NCBI GenBank assembly: GCA_038893495.1
Contig: JAWARJ010000001.1
Location: 868,001-932,000, forward strand
Direction: 5' to 3'
DNA length: 64,000 nt
From: Thermoproteus sp.
Lineage (GTDB): Archaea; Thermoproteota; Thermoprotei; Thermoproteales; Thermoproteaceae
Below, piece by piece: positions 1 through 5,922 of the stretch (its first letter is position 1; the number at the start of each line of letters is the position of its first letter). A model generated the notes under the pieces. The model was not told the origin of the DNA and did not search any database. It saw nothing but the letters and a program-made list of their open reading frames with translations. The translations under genes were made by a program, and so were the position numbers.

Positions 1-6
1 TCTGTT

Positions 7-978
7 GTGTTGCGCGAAAGCGTCAGGGGGACTGTCGACGGGTTGGTGCCCATGCCTGGCCTGAACGTAGTGGCGGGGAGGACTGGCTCCGGGAAGACCC
101 TCTTGGCGGAGTCGCTCTGGCTCGGCACAGCGTGGTCTCTGGCAAAATTAACGGGAGACGAAATGCTCGTGACGAGACTTGTGGGGAGCACCGCCGTGAG
201 GCCCCTCTCGTTGACGTATGAAGTCGCGTTCGACGAGGGCGAAGTGCCTGGCGGCGGGTACGTAAAGGTAAGAGTGGAAGACGGCTTGCTCGAATCCTTT
301 GAGCACAAGGGAGACGCCAAGGCGCTGACGTACGCCCTGTCGCATATAATAGCGGTTCCCTCGACGCTTAGGGCGTCCCTCTTCACGCCTGACGTAATCG
401 ACGTGTTCTACGAGTTGACCGAGAAGAGAGAGGATTGCCAACACCTAATCGCGGTGTTGCCCCCGATCAGGCTGGAATACAACGGGGAACACGTCCCGTG
501 CCACGAGCCCGAGACTATCAAGAGACCGTTTACGCTCAAGTCCGCAATAGTGCCCGGAAGGCTGGAGAGGTTCTACGTCGCCGAGAGTAGTGGCGAGGTG
601 GACGTCCGGCTGTTGCGCATATACCGCGACGCCTTGAGGGAGTTGAAACTCGACGCTAAGAGGTACGGCGTTTCGGTCGTTCCGCTCCTCTACTTCGACG
701 ACGCGTTCAACAACCTCCACTCTGGCGCCATGAGGGATCTCGCCGAGTTCAACACGCCCGACTGGTCGCTTTACGTCGCGACCCACAGGCTCGACGTCGG
801 TGTCGCCACGAGCAAGACGTTCTACCTGACCTACGGCTTGCCGATATCAACACAACTGGACGCGCCTTGCGAGTTCCGCTTCGGCTTGGTGGACGCCGAA
901 CTGTTGGACAGAGAGACCGCCGTGAGGGTCTGTAAGGAGGTCGTGGCGCCAGACGAGTCCCTGTGCGCCCAGCTATGA
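7..978 (+). CDS. P-loop ATPase, first gene of an HD-nuclease operon
   Basis: The 323-residue protein has a Walker A motif GRTGSGKT at residues 24-31, close to the N-terminus. It has a Walker B-like segment VVPLLYFDD ending at D231-D232 and a following ATHR at 258-261 that resembles the switch histidine of ABC/SMC-type ATPases. The middle carries no zinc, helicase or membrane motif. The start is a GTG. Its stop overlaps the next gene's ATG (ATGA), so it is probably co-transcribed with the HD protein and the winged-helix protein downstream. Upstream partners may lie outside the window. ATP hydrolysis is likely from the motifs; the biological role is unknown. A DNA-related or defence role is inferred only from the neighbouring Cas3''-like gene. 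Confidence 0.75.
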   Translation: MLRESVRGTVDGLVPMPGLNVVAGRTGSGKTLLAESLWLGTAWSLAKLTGDEMLVTRLVGSTAVRPLSLTYEVAFDEGEVPGGGYVKVRVEDGLLESFEHKGDAKALTYALSHIIAVPSTLRASLFTPDVIDVFYELTEKREDCQHLIAVLPPIRLEYNGEHVPCHEPETIKRPFTLKSAIVPGRLERFYVAESSGEVDVRLLRIYRDALRELKLDAKRYGVSVVPLLYFDDAFNNLHSGAMRDLAEFNTPDWSLYVATHRLDVGVATSKTFYLTYGLPISTQLDAPCEFRFGLVDAELLDRETAVRVCKEVVAPDESLCAQL

Positions 979-1727
979 CGTCGGCGGGCATATTGGCTTG
1001 GTGTGGCCGTGAGCTTAAGGAACACCTCGAAGGCGTGACGAAATTCGTGATGTTGGACGAAGAGTATTTGGCGGAAACGAGAGATAGAGTGAAAGCCGTG
1101 GTCGGCTTGGAGCTCGACGTGGAGTTGCTGAAGAGAGAGGTCTTGTCTACAGTGAACAGAATCAAGGCGCTCGTCGGCGCGGATTTGCCAGACAAGTTCG
1201 TCGCCTACACGGCCTACCTCCACGACGTGGGGAAGGCCATACAAGAATATCAGAAGAGATTCAAGACGGCGAAGAGAGGGTGTAGGGTCTCCCTTGTCGG
1301 CCACGAGTTCTGGTCGTCGTATGTCGCGTACTACGCTTTACGCGGTCTGTTCGACGAGCAACTGGCCACAGACGGCGCGGCCGCCGTGGCCTTGCACCAC
1401 TCGGCAAGACGGAGCTTCGACGACGTGATATACGACGCGCTTAGGGTCGAGCCGACCCTAGACGATTTGAGTTTGATGTTCCAACTGGCGGAAGAGGGTC
1501 TTCGCGTAGTTGGGTTGCAACCTGATAGCGAGTTTAGACGCTCCGTGGCCGTTGGGGAGTACGCATACAAGGCGTTCTACGGTCTAGCAAGAGTGAGAGA
1601 GAGGTTGTTGTTCTCCAGGCCCGCCGTCGTTGAGCTGTTGACGTATCTAATAGCTCTCGCAGACAACCTCGACTACGCCCTAAGCAATATGGACGTCACC
1701 GCGCTCAAGCCGTTCTTGCGACCATGA
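975..1727 (+). CDS. Cas3''-type HD-domain nuclease-like protein
   Basis: With the ATG at 975 (ATGA overlap with the upstream stop) the protein has 250 residues. It shows the ordered motifs of stand-alone Cas3'' HD domains: KEHLEGV with H17, YLHDVGKA with H83-D84 and K87, VGHEFWSS with H110, ALHHSARR with H141-H142, and a late ALADNLD with D230. In CRISPR type I systems Cas3'' is a metal-dependent single-strand DNA nuclease that works with a Cas3' helicase. No helicase, Cascade gene or CRISPR array is visible here. It is instead coupled to a P-loop ATPase upstream and a winged-helix protein downstream (ATGA overlap). It may belong to a cas locus continuing to the left, or to a separate defence or repair module. 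Confidence 0.8.
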   Translation: MTSAGILAWCGRELKEHLEGVTKFVMLDEEYLAETRDRVKAVVGLELDVELLKREVLSTVNRIKALVGADLPDKFVAYTAYLHDVGKAIQEYQKRFKTAKRGCRVSLVGHEFWSSYVAYYALRGLFDEQLATDGAAAVALHHSARRSFDDVIYDALRVEPTLDDLSLMFQLAEEGLRVVGLQPDSEFRRSVAVGEYAYKAFYGLARVRERLLFSRPAVVELLTYLIALADNLDYALSNMDVTALKPFLRP

Positions 1728-2155
1728 CCTTCGAGATCGGTGAAAGGGACAGTGTCTTCTACGTAACATTTTCACATGAGGGAAAGACGTACCTATACCT
1801 GATCGACTATAGGTATGTCCAGCCGATAAGGGCCCTCGTGGAGTTGGAGACCCCCGATAAGTTGGTTGTCTCGGGCGTCGATGTTGCGTTGAGGATAGCC
1901 AAAAAGATACTGTACGTCGGAGGCGGCGAGGTGGGTCTCACAGACGCGCTAGCAATGGTGTTAGAAGCCCTACTGAAGAGGAGTTGCGATGGGTATCTTA
2001 TCAGCAACTTGGCGAGTCTGTTGGGGGTCAAAAGACAAGACGTGCGCTCCGCCGCGTTGAGGTTAGCTGCGTCGGGCAAGGCCGTCGTGGAGAAGGTGAG
2101 AAAAGGTAGAACTACCCACTTGTCTGTCAGACCGACTGGGTGCGGTCAACAGTGA
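1724..2155 (+). CDS. Winged-helix protein of the HD-nuclease operon
   Basis: This 143-residue protein starts with an ATG inside the ATGA overlap with the HD gene, so translation is coupled. The first about 60 residues look like beta strands (VFYVTF, TYLYLIDY). The C-terminal half, from about residue 70, reads as a winged helix: ALAMVLEALLKRSC, then LISNLASLLGV with a recognition-helix-like KRQDVRSAALRLAASG, then a basic wing-like end VEKVRKGRTTHLSV. It could be the operon's regulator or a DNA-binding subunit of the ATPase/HD complex. I do not recognise a named family. After its stop comes a repeat-rich gap. Confidence 0.7.
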   Translation: MTFEIGERDSVFYVTFSHEGKTYLYLIDYRYVQPIRALVELETPDKLVVSGVDVALRIAKKILYVGGGEVGLTDALAMVLEALLKRSCDGYLISNLASLLGVKRQDVRSAALRLAASGKAVVEKVRKGRTTHLSVRPTGCGQQ

Positions 2156-2305
2156 TTTTCGTTGAACTGCCCTCGACGTTCAATTGTTATTTTTATTGAA
2201 ACGAATTGCCTTTCAACTCCTCTTTTTATTGAAGTGGAAAATTGTTGGTTGAACGCTCTTCGGCGGTCGGTTTCCCTAGGGGCCGAGTCAGTTGAACCAA
2301 ATCCG

Positions 2306-2375
2306 CTTTACAAAGTTTAGCGCAGGACATCCCGCCGAAAAAATAAGCGGAGTTGAATGTCAAATTCAGTTCAAC
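2306..2375. repeat. Repeat cluster A: palindromic elements and TCAGTTCAAC
   Basis: Positions 2306-2318 read CTTTACAAAGTTT; the reverse complement of this 13-mer occurs exactly at 5688-5700. Positions 2314-2335 match, with one mismatch in 22, the reverse complement of 3442-3463; the core is GCAGGACATCCCGC. The stretch ends with TCAGTTCAAC at 2366-2375, a decamer that recurs in this region on both strands. The gap 2156-2451 also holds several shorter GTTGAA or TTCAAC words (for example at 2161, 2248 and 2290) and no convincing gene. Mobile-element ends or regulator sites are both possible. Confidence 0.6.
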
Positions 2376-2451
2376 GAAGGACGACCGTCTTGCCAACGGC
2401 GTTTTTGCACCGGACTGGCAAATCTTCATAATACCGCGTCTCGAAGTCCAT

Positions 2452-2901
2452 ATGGACAAAGACCTCGTGGAGAAAGTGGAAAAGACCGCAAGGAAGGTGT
2501 GCGCCGAAGCCAATAGGGACATTTGGAGCGACGACGAGTTGGCTACGTTGATAGCGGAACGGCTTGGCGTGGAGGAAAAGGCGGTCGCCGATGCGTTGAG
2601 GATGATACCCCACGAGAGGATCGTCGGCAAGGACGGCGACGTGATAGCACTGGCGAAGGGGAGGTTCTTGCAAGTCTACGTGGACGACAGTGGCGCCCTG
2701 GCCGTAAGGCTGACCGACTGTCCCATCGGGGAGTGGCACGACGGCATACTCATATCGATCGAGGGGAGGTGGGCTATCTTTAGGGCGGGCGATAGGTATG
2801 AGGTCTACGACAGGCCGAAGGAGGTCGTGGCGTTGGCGTCATTGTACTACGTCGAAGCGGCGAAGTACTTGGCGCACAAGTGGGCGGTCTCCCCCGCCTA
2901 A
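2452..2901 (+). CDS. Hypothetical protein with winged-helix-like N-terminus
   Basis: I place the start at the ATG at 2452 because the sequence upstream in this frame overlaps the repeat cluster and is not protein-like, and because TTCATAATACC lies about 25 nt upstream as a weak TATA element. The 149-residue product begins with charged helices (MDKDLVEKVEKTARKV). It then has a DNA-binding-like segment (DDELATLIAERLGVEEKAVADALR, residues about 27-50), followed by a beta-rich C-terminal half (LQVYVDDSGALAVRLTDCP, GILISIEGRWAIF). I do not recognise the family. It sits between two copies of the inverted repeat at 2314 and 3442, so it may belong to the same mobile or defence unit. Confidence 0.6.
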   Translation: MDKDLVEKVEKTARKVCAEANRDIWSDDELATLIAERLGVEEKAVADALRMIPHERIVGKDGDVIALAKGRFLQVYVDDSGALAVRLTDCPIGEWHDGILISIEGRWAIFRAGDRYEVYDRPKEVVALASLYYVEAAKYLAHKWAVSPA

Positions 2902-3466
2902 CCCCACGTTTTTTCTCTCACGACAGCTTTCCTCCACCTCTCAGCGCGACGAAGCGACCATTAGTTCAACGAGACGCGCCAGGGGCGAGTCTCGTGGAGC
3001 GCAAAAGGGCCGTGGAGAAGGTGGAGAGGGAGCTGGCGACCGTAGCTCCAGCGCCTAAGGGCACAGCCATCGCATACGTCAGAGAGGATCGCGACAGCTG
3101 AGGGCTACCAGAGCGACGACGTGGTCGTCGCAACTCTGTAGCTCCCTCCCGCAAGCGCGGAGCGACGCCCCCACTCCGCGCGCTTGCCGTGCTCTTCGAG
3201 CAATTGCAACAGTCTCATTAGGTCGTAGACAGTAACCGAGCTTGCGCCCACCCCCTCGGCTGGCCTACTGGCGAGCTCCACGCCACATATATCTCCTAAA
3301 TAATTATTTTGTACGAACAAGCCCTTCGGCTGTATCCCAAAATTCGTAAAGCGTCCCGACAAATCTCGCCGTGTGCAGGACACTTCGGCGCAAAACTCGG
3401 CGAGTTGTCCTGCCTGGCAGGACACAACGGCGGAAAAATAAGCGGGATGTCCTGCACTAAACTAAG
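2902..3466. other. Gene-poor stretch with possible gene remnants
   Basis: No intact gene is convincing here. On the plus strand about 2994-3101 a short frame encodes a charged helical tail (VERKRAVEKVERELATVAP) without a start. On the minus strand about 3286-3105 another fragment encodes helix-like sequence (YDLMRLLQLLEEHGKRAEWG). Both look like pieces of decayed genes. TTAGTTCAAC at 2961-2970 is a one-mismatch copy of the local decamer. The right end holds the palindromic repeat cluster B. Confidence 0.4.
3373..3463. repeat. Repeat cluster B: nested TGTCCTGC palindromes
   Basis: Four copies of TGTCCTGC/GCAGGACA are nested. GTGCAGGACA at 3373-3382 pairs with TGTCCTGCAC at 3449-3458. Between them TGTCCTGCC at 3406-3414 and GGCAGGACA at 3416-3424 form a perfect 9-bp inverted repeat around one base. 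Positions 3442-3463 match cluster A (2314-2335) in inverted orientation at 21 of 22 positions. The flank CGGAAAAATAAGCGGG resembles the plus-strand CGAAAAAATAAGCGGA of cluster A. Such imperfect subterminal palindromes are typical of IS200/IS605-type ends, but a protein operator is not excluded. Confidence 0.65.
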
Positions 3467-3583
3467 TCAAGAGCCTGTGAGTCTCCTCAAGCGGTAGAGG
3501 AACAGTAGGTAGGCGAGAGGCTCCGCGTAAGTTCCGCGCGCGAGGTGGAGAGCCAACGCCAACAGCTCGTCGGCCCAGGCCAT
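3467..3583 (-). CDS. Small ORF or remnant next to repeat cluster B
   Basis: This frame encodes 38 residues from an ATG at 3583, and stays open about 16 codons further upstream. The product is rich in Leu, Ala and Arg (MAWADELLALALHLARG, then YAEPLAYLLFLYRLRR) and has natural amphipathic-helix character. Its 3' end and the following bases (GCTCTTGACTTAGTTTAGT on the minus strand) resemble the 3' end of another short frame at 5737 (GCTCTTGACTTGTTTTAGT). It may be the tail of a lost gene whose end served as a breakpoint. No family recognised. Confidence 0.3.
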   Translation of the reverse strand: MAWADELLALALHLARGTYAEPLAYLLFLYRLRRLTGS

Positions 3584-3655
3584 GGAGACGCGTAGTCGGC
3601 TCGCATGTGGAACGGAGGTTAGACAGAACGACGGAAAGGAGAAAAAGGGGGAGGG

Positions 3656-4027
3656 TTAGGTGCGGCGTTCAGTCCACATTTTAAGAGCCCAGTGTAAAGG
3701 CACGTGATCCCGTGGTGCCGTGAAACCGCACGCGTCGCAGACCGCCACCCCCTCGGCTTCTCGCAAGTCGGCGCCGCATTTGGGGCATTTCGATACGAGA
3801 AAAGCCACTCTCTTCACGGGAATGCCGTACCACCTGGCTTGCCTAGCGGTTTTTCTCGCCAACAGCCGTCCCCACATGAGGGGGACGTCCCCGATGGGGA
3901 TTCCTCTATCTTTGGCCGTTGCGTCAACCCAGATCTCAGCCTCGTGGCGCCGCGCCATCTCGATTATTTCATGGACGGCTTGATTGACAAAGTCTGTTAT
4001 AATGTTGACAGCTCTCTTCATATGCAA
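3656..4027 (-). CDS. Reduced TnpB-like protein, C-terminal half (RuvC-II, zinc finger, RuvC-III)
   Basis: The 123 residues align by eye with the last third of the TnpB-like protein encoded at 4391-5614. VHEIIEMARRHEAEIWVDAT matches the RuvC-II strand, ARWYGIPVKRVAF matches AEWYGVPYVEERLF, then CPKCGADL and CDACGF form the Cys4 zinc finger, and PRDHVPLHWALKMWTE corresponds to RuvC-III ERDRIPLLWAQRRYTE. The ATG overlaps the end of the preceding N-terminal half by 10 bases (ATGCATATGA), so the two frames could be translated as a coupled pair. Because the linker and helical part are missing, this is either a genuine split miniature nuclease or a deletion product of a tnpB gene. Confidence 0.65.
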   Translation of the reverse strand: MHMKRAVNIITDFVNQAVHEIIEMARRHEAEIWVDATAKDRGIPIGDVPLMWGRLLARKTARQARWYGIPVKRVAFLVSKCPKCGADLREAEGVAVCDACGFTAPRDHVPLHWALKMWTERRT

Positions 4028-4329
4028 ATCAGTTCAACCATACCATTAGCCAAATCTACCAACACCGCCTTGCCCTCGTCTTTCTCCTCGCCGTTGACGC
4101 GTATCTGGAAGTCGGCGAACTTCACGCGCCCCGTGCCGAGGAGTGCGTCGTAGAAGTGCGCAAGCCCCTCCCTTTCGGCGACCGCCTTGGCGATTTCTCT
4201 GTAGTCCATCATCTGCGCGAGGGCCTTCACCTTCTTCGCGACTGTCGCCAACGCAATCATGTCCTCCTCCGGGAAGGAGGAGAAGGGGCGCGTAATTTCG
4301 AACGTCTTGTATACGGTTTTGGGGTTCAT
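4018..4329 (-). CDS. Reduced TnpB-like protein, N-terminal half
   Basis: From the ATG at 4329 the 103-residue product starts MNPKTVYKTFEITRPF, closely matching the start MEPKIAYRTLVIVRPF of the full TnpB-like protein upstream, then FPEEDMIALATVAKKVKALAQ versus LSEEDVVQLMILQSRWRQIV. It ends with GKAVLVDLANGMVELICI, which resembles a RuvC-I strand with its Asp (compare RLLVVDVNAVHNGLAYAV). The stop lies within the first codons of the C-terminal half at 4027. The decamer TCAGTTCAAC lies 24 nt upstream of the ATG on the sense strand, as in the full-length copy. The two halves together encode about 225 residues against 407. Confidence 0.6.
   Translation of the reverse strand: MNPKTVYKTFEITRPFSSFPEEDMIALATVAKKVKALAQMMDYREIAKAVAEREGLAHFYDALLGTGRVKFADFQIRVNGEEKDEGKAVLVDLANGMVELICI
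4029..4038 (+). repeat. TCAGTTCAAC copy at the junction of the split TnpB frames
   Basis: The plus strand reads TCAGTTCAAC; on the coding strand it is GTTGAACTGA, encoding VELI at the end of the N-terminal half, just before the ATG of the C-terminal half. Together with the opposite-facing copy at 4353-4362 it makes a 10-bp inverted repeat around the N-terminal half. Confidence 0.5.
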
Positions 4330-4352
4330 GGAGACGTACGGGCGCGATCTAC

Positions 4353-4362
4353 GTTGAACTGA
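4353..4362 (-). promoter_or_regulatory. TCAGTTCAAC element upstream of the split TnpB gene
   Basis: On the minus strand TCAGTTCAAC lies 24 nt before the ATG at 4329, where the upstream promoter element of a leaderless archaeal gene is expected. The full-length TnpB-like gene has the same decamer at almost the same distance (5640-5649), although the sequence between decamer and ATG differs. A shared regulator, a recognition element or a duplicated left end would all fit. Confidence 0.45.
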
Positions 4363-4390
4363 CAACTTCCCTACAACGAGAGGGATAAAT

Positions 4391-5614
4391 CTATAAAAGC
4401 GTCACGTAGGCCAGAGCCGAAGAAAAAGAGGGGGGTTGAGACGGGGACGAGATCGAGACCCTTGCCATGAGCTCGGTGTACCTCCTCTGGGCCCATAACA
4501 ACGGTATCCTATCTCTCTCCTCCATGAGACCGCATATTGGACAATACATCTTTCTGCCATTCAACTCCTTCAACTTGGTATTACACCTGGGACAGTACGT
4601 AGAAAACAATCTCTCCTCGACGTATGGCACGCCGTACCACTCCGCTAAACCTCCCAACCGTCTGAGGAACTTGCCGACGTTGAGGAACTGTTTCTTCACG
4701 CCGAGGTTGCCCCTCTCTTTCAACTCTTTTAGAGATTCCCAAATGGGCGTATCCACCACAACGGCGGCCTTGTATTGTAGCGCTAGCTCGATCAGTCTCT
4801 TGACGGCGTTTTTCTCGAACTCGCGTAGTATGCGGTAAAACTTACTCCTAGCCATTTTGCGTTTTTCGCACAGACGCCCTTCTTTCGAACATATGCGATC
4901 TAGACGCCGTGTTTTGGCATGCAACAGCCCTAGCGCCGAGAGCGGAGGTCTCAATACGGACCTCTCGAGAACCTTGTCTTTCTCCATCACGGCATACGCC
5001 AAACCATTGTGTACAGCGTTTACGTCCACTACGAGGAGCCGTTTTGGCGCCAATAGAGTTGGTTTACGCCTAAACGGAAGTGCGATGTTCAGTCTACGCC
5101 TTTCGGGGTCAATCCATAATGACGCAACATGGGTAAATTCGGCGCCCTCTTCAAACCGTTTTTGAATCCATTCTATCTCCTTTTTATTTAGTTGAAAAAT
5201 ATATGTATAAGGTAATGTAGGTATTCTGATTGCGATTCTTTTTCTTTCAAGATCTAAATATATCTCGCTGTTATCTTTCGTGTTAGCGTCTAACCACATT
5301 GGCGCTTTCCATTTTCTCTTTATTTTCTCTGGAATCCAATCTAACAATATTAGTTTTCTTGCGGGTTTGACATAAGGTCTTTCTCTAACATTTTTTAAAC
5401 TTTCTATAATGCACCTAATGTTTGTGTTACTATTACTATTACATCGTGTAAGTATGTCATTGACTATTTGTCGCCACCGAGACTGTAATATCATTAACTG
5501 GACAACATCTTCTTCGGACAACGGTTGTAATTGTCTCTTTCTTTTTGGCGTCTTGTAGATTTTGTTAAACGGTCTTACTATCACAAGAGTTCTATATGCG
5601 ATTTTGGGTTCCAT
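4391..5614 (-). CDS. tnpB: TnpB-like RuvC nuclease (IS200/IS605 OrfB family)
   Basis: The 407-residue protein has the usual TnpB length and architecture: a long N-terminal part, RuvC-I at RLLVVDVNAVHNGLAYAV (D197), RuvC-II at KAAVVVDTP (D288), a Cys4 zinc finger (C341, C344, C358, C361; CPRC and CPIC) and RuvC-III at ERDRIPLLWA (D368). TnpB proteins are RNA-guided DNA nucleases ancestral to Cas12. In most TnpBs the RuvC-II residue is Glu; here an Asp stands at that place. No TnpA (Y1 transposase) gene is present, so the element is non-autonomous or domesticated. The N-terminal half (5160-5600) is visibly more AT-rich than the surroundings. A reduced sequence of the same family lies directly downstream. 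A guide RNA would be expected at the 3' end (below 4391) but I could not identify one. Confidence 0.8.
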   Translation of the reverse strand: MEPKIAYRTLVIVRPFNKIYKTPKRKRQLQPLSEEDVVQLMILQSRWRQIVNDILTRCNSNSNTNIRCIIESLKNVRERPYVKPARKLILLDWIPEKIKRKWKAPMWLDANTKDNSEIYLDLERKRIAIRIPTLPYTYIFQLNKKEIEWIQKRFEEGAEFTHVASLWIDPERRRLNIALPFRRKPTLLAPKRLLVVDVNAVHNGLAYAVMEKDKVLERSVLRPPLSALGLLHAKTRRLDRICSKEGRLCEKRKMARSKFYRILREFEKNAVKRLIELALQYKAAVVVDTPIWESLKELKERGNLGVKKQFLNVGKFLRRLGGLAEWYGVPYVEERLFSTYCPRCNTKLKELNGRKMYCPICGLMEERDRIPLLWAQRRYTELMARVSISSPSQPPSFSSALAYVTLL

Positions 5615-5639
5615 GGCAATACGTATACGTCTATTTAAG

Positions 5640-5649
5640 GTTGAACTGA
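5640..5649 (-). promoter_or_regulatory. TCAGTTCAAC and TATA-like element upstream of tnpB
   Basis: On the minus strand TCAGTTCAAC is followed at once by CTTAAATAG, about 20-25 nt before the ATG at 5614, the position of a TATA box in leaderless mRNAs. The decamer would then overlap the factor B recognition region or an operator. The same decamer precedes the split copy at 4353-4362. Confidence 0.45.
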
Positions 5650-5687
5650 TACGTTAGTTCCATCTTTTACGAATATCGATAAATCGA

Positions 5688-5700
5688 AAACTTTGTAAAG
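5688..5700. repeat. Repeat copy C, inverted match to 2306-2318
   Basis: AAACTTTGTAAAG is the exact reverse complement of CTTTACAAAGTTT at 2306-2318, and the flank GTGCGC resembles AGCGC next to the other copy. With the cluster A copy it brackets the TnpB-like genes and the hypothetical gene at 2452, a span of about 3.4 kb. Farther on, at 5731-5750, ACTAAAACAAGTCAAGAGC resembles the sequence after cluster B (ACTAAACTAAGTCAAGAGC). Confidence 0.5.
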
Positions 5701-5736
5701 TGCGCTTTTCAAGCCTATATAGCAAATTTCGGCGGA

Positions 5737-5922
5737 CTAAAACAAGTCAAGAGCTGGGTCGGCGCCGAAAAGGAGGTACGAATTTTCGCTTTTATCGGCG
5801 TCGGCGACGATTGAACAAAGATTAGATCGACTCGAATTTCGATATGTGGAAAGAAGGATAGGCGTGGAGAGAGATGAACGGTTCAACGAAATCAATAAGA
5901 AAGTCTGAGTAACTACATTCAA
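5737..5922 (-). CDS. Doubtful short ORF, possible gene remnant
   Basis: The frame could encode 61 residues but its composition is Ser/Asn/Leu-rich and AT-biased and shows no motif. It ends SYLLFGADPALDLF, and its 3' end resembles the end of the short frame at 3467 (AYLLFLYRLRR) at the nucleotide level. It overlaps the last codon of the ParA operon by 4 bases. I list it because the shared 3' end suggests two decayed copies of one sequence; a functional protein is unlikely. Confidence 0.2.
   Translation of the reverse strand: MNVVTQTFLLISLNRSSLSTPILLSTYRNSSRSNLCSIVADADKSENSYLLFGADPALDLF

Noticed and set aside
749-1304. Long minus-strand frames opposite the HD gene
   Set aside because: Ser/Arg-rich composition and no motif; they are antisense shadows of the plus-strand operon.
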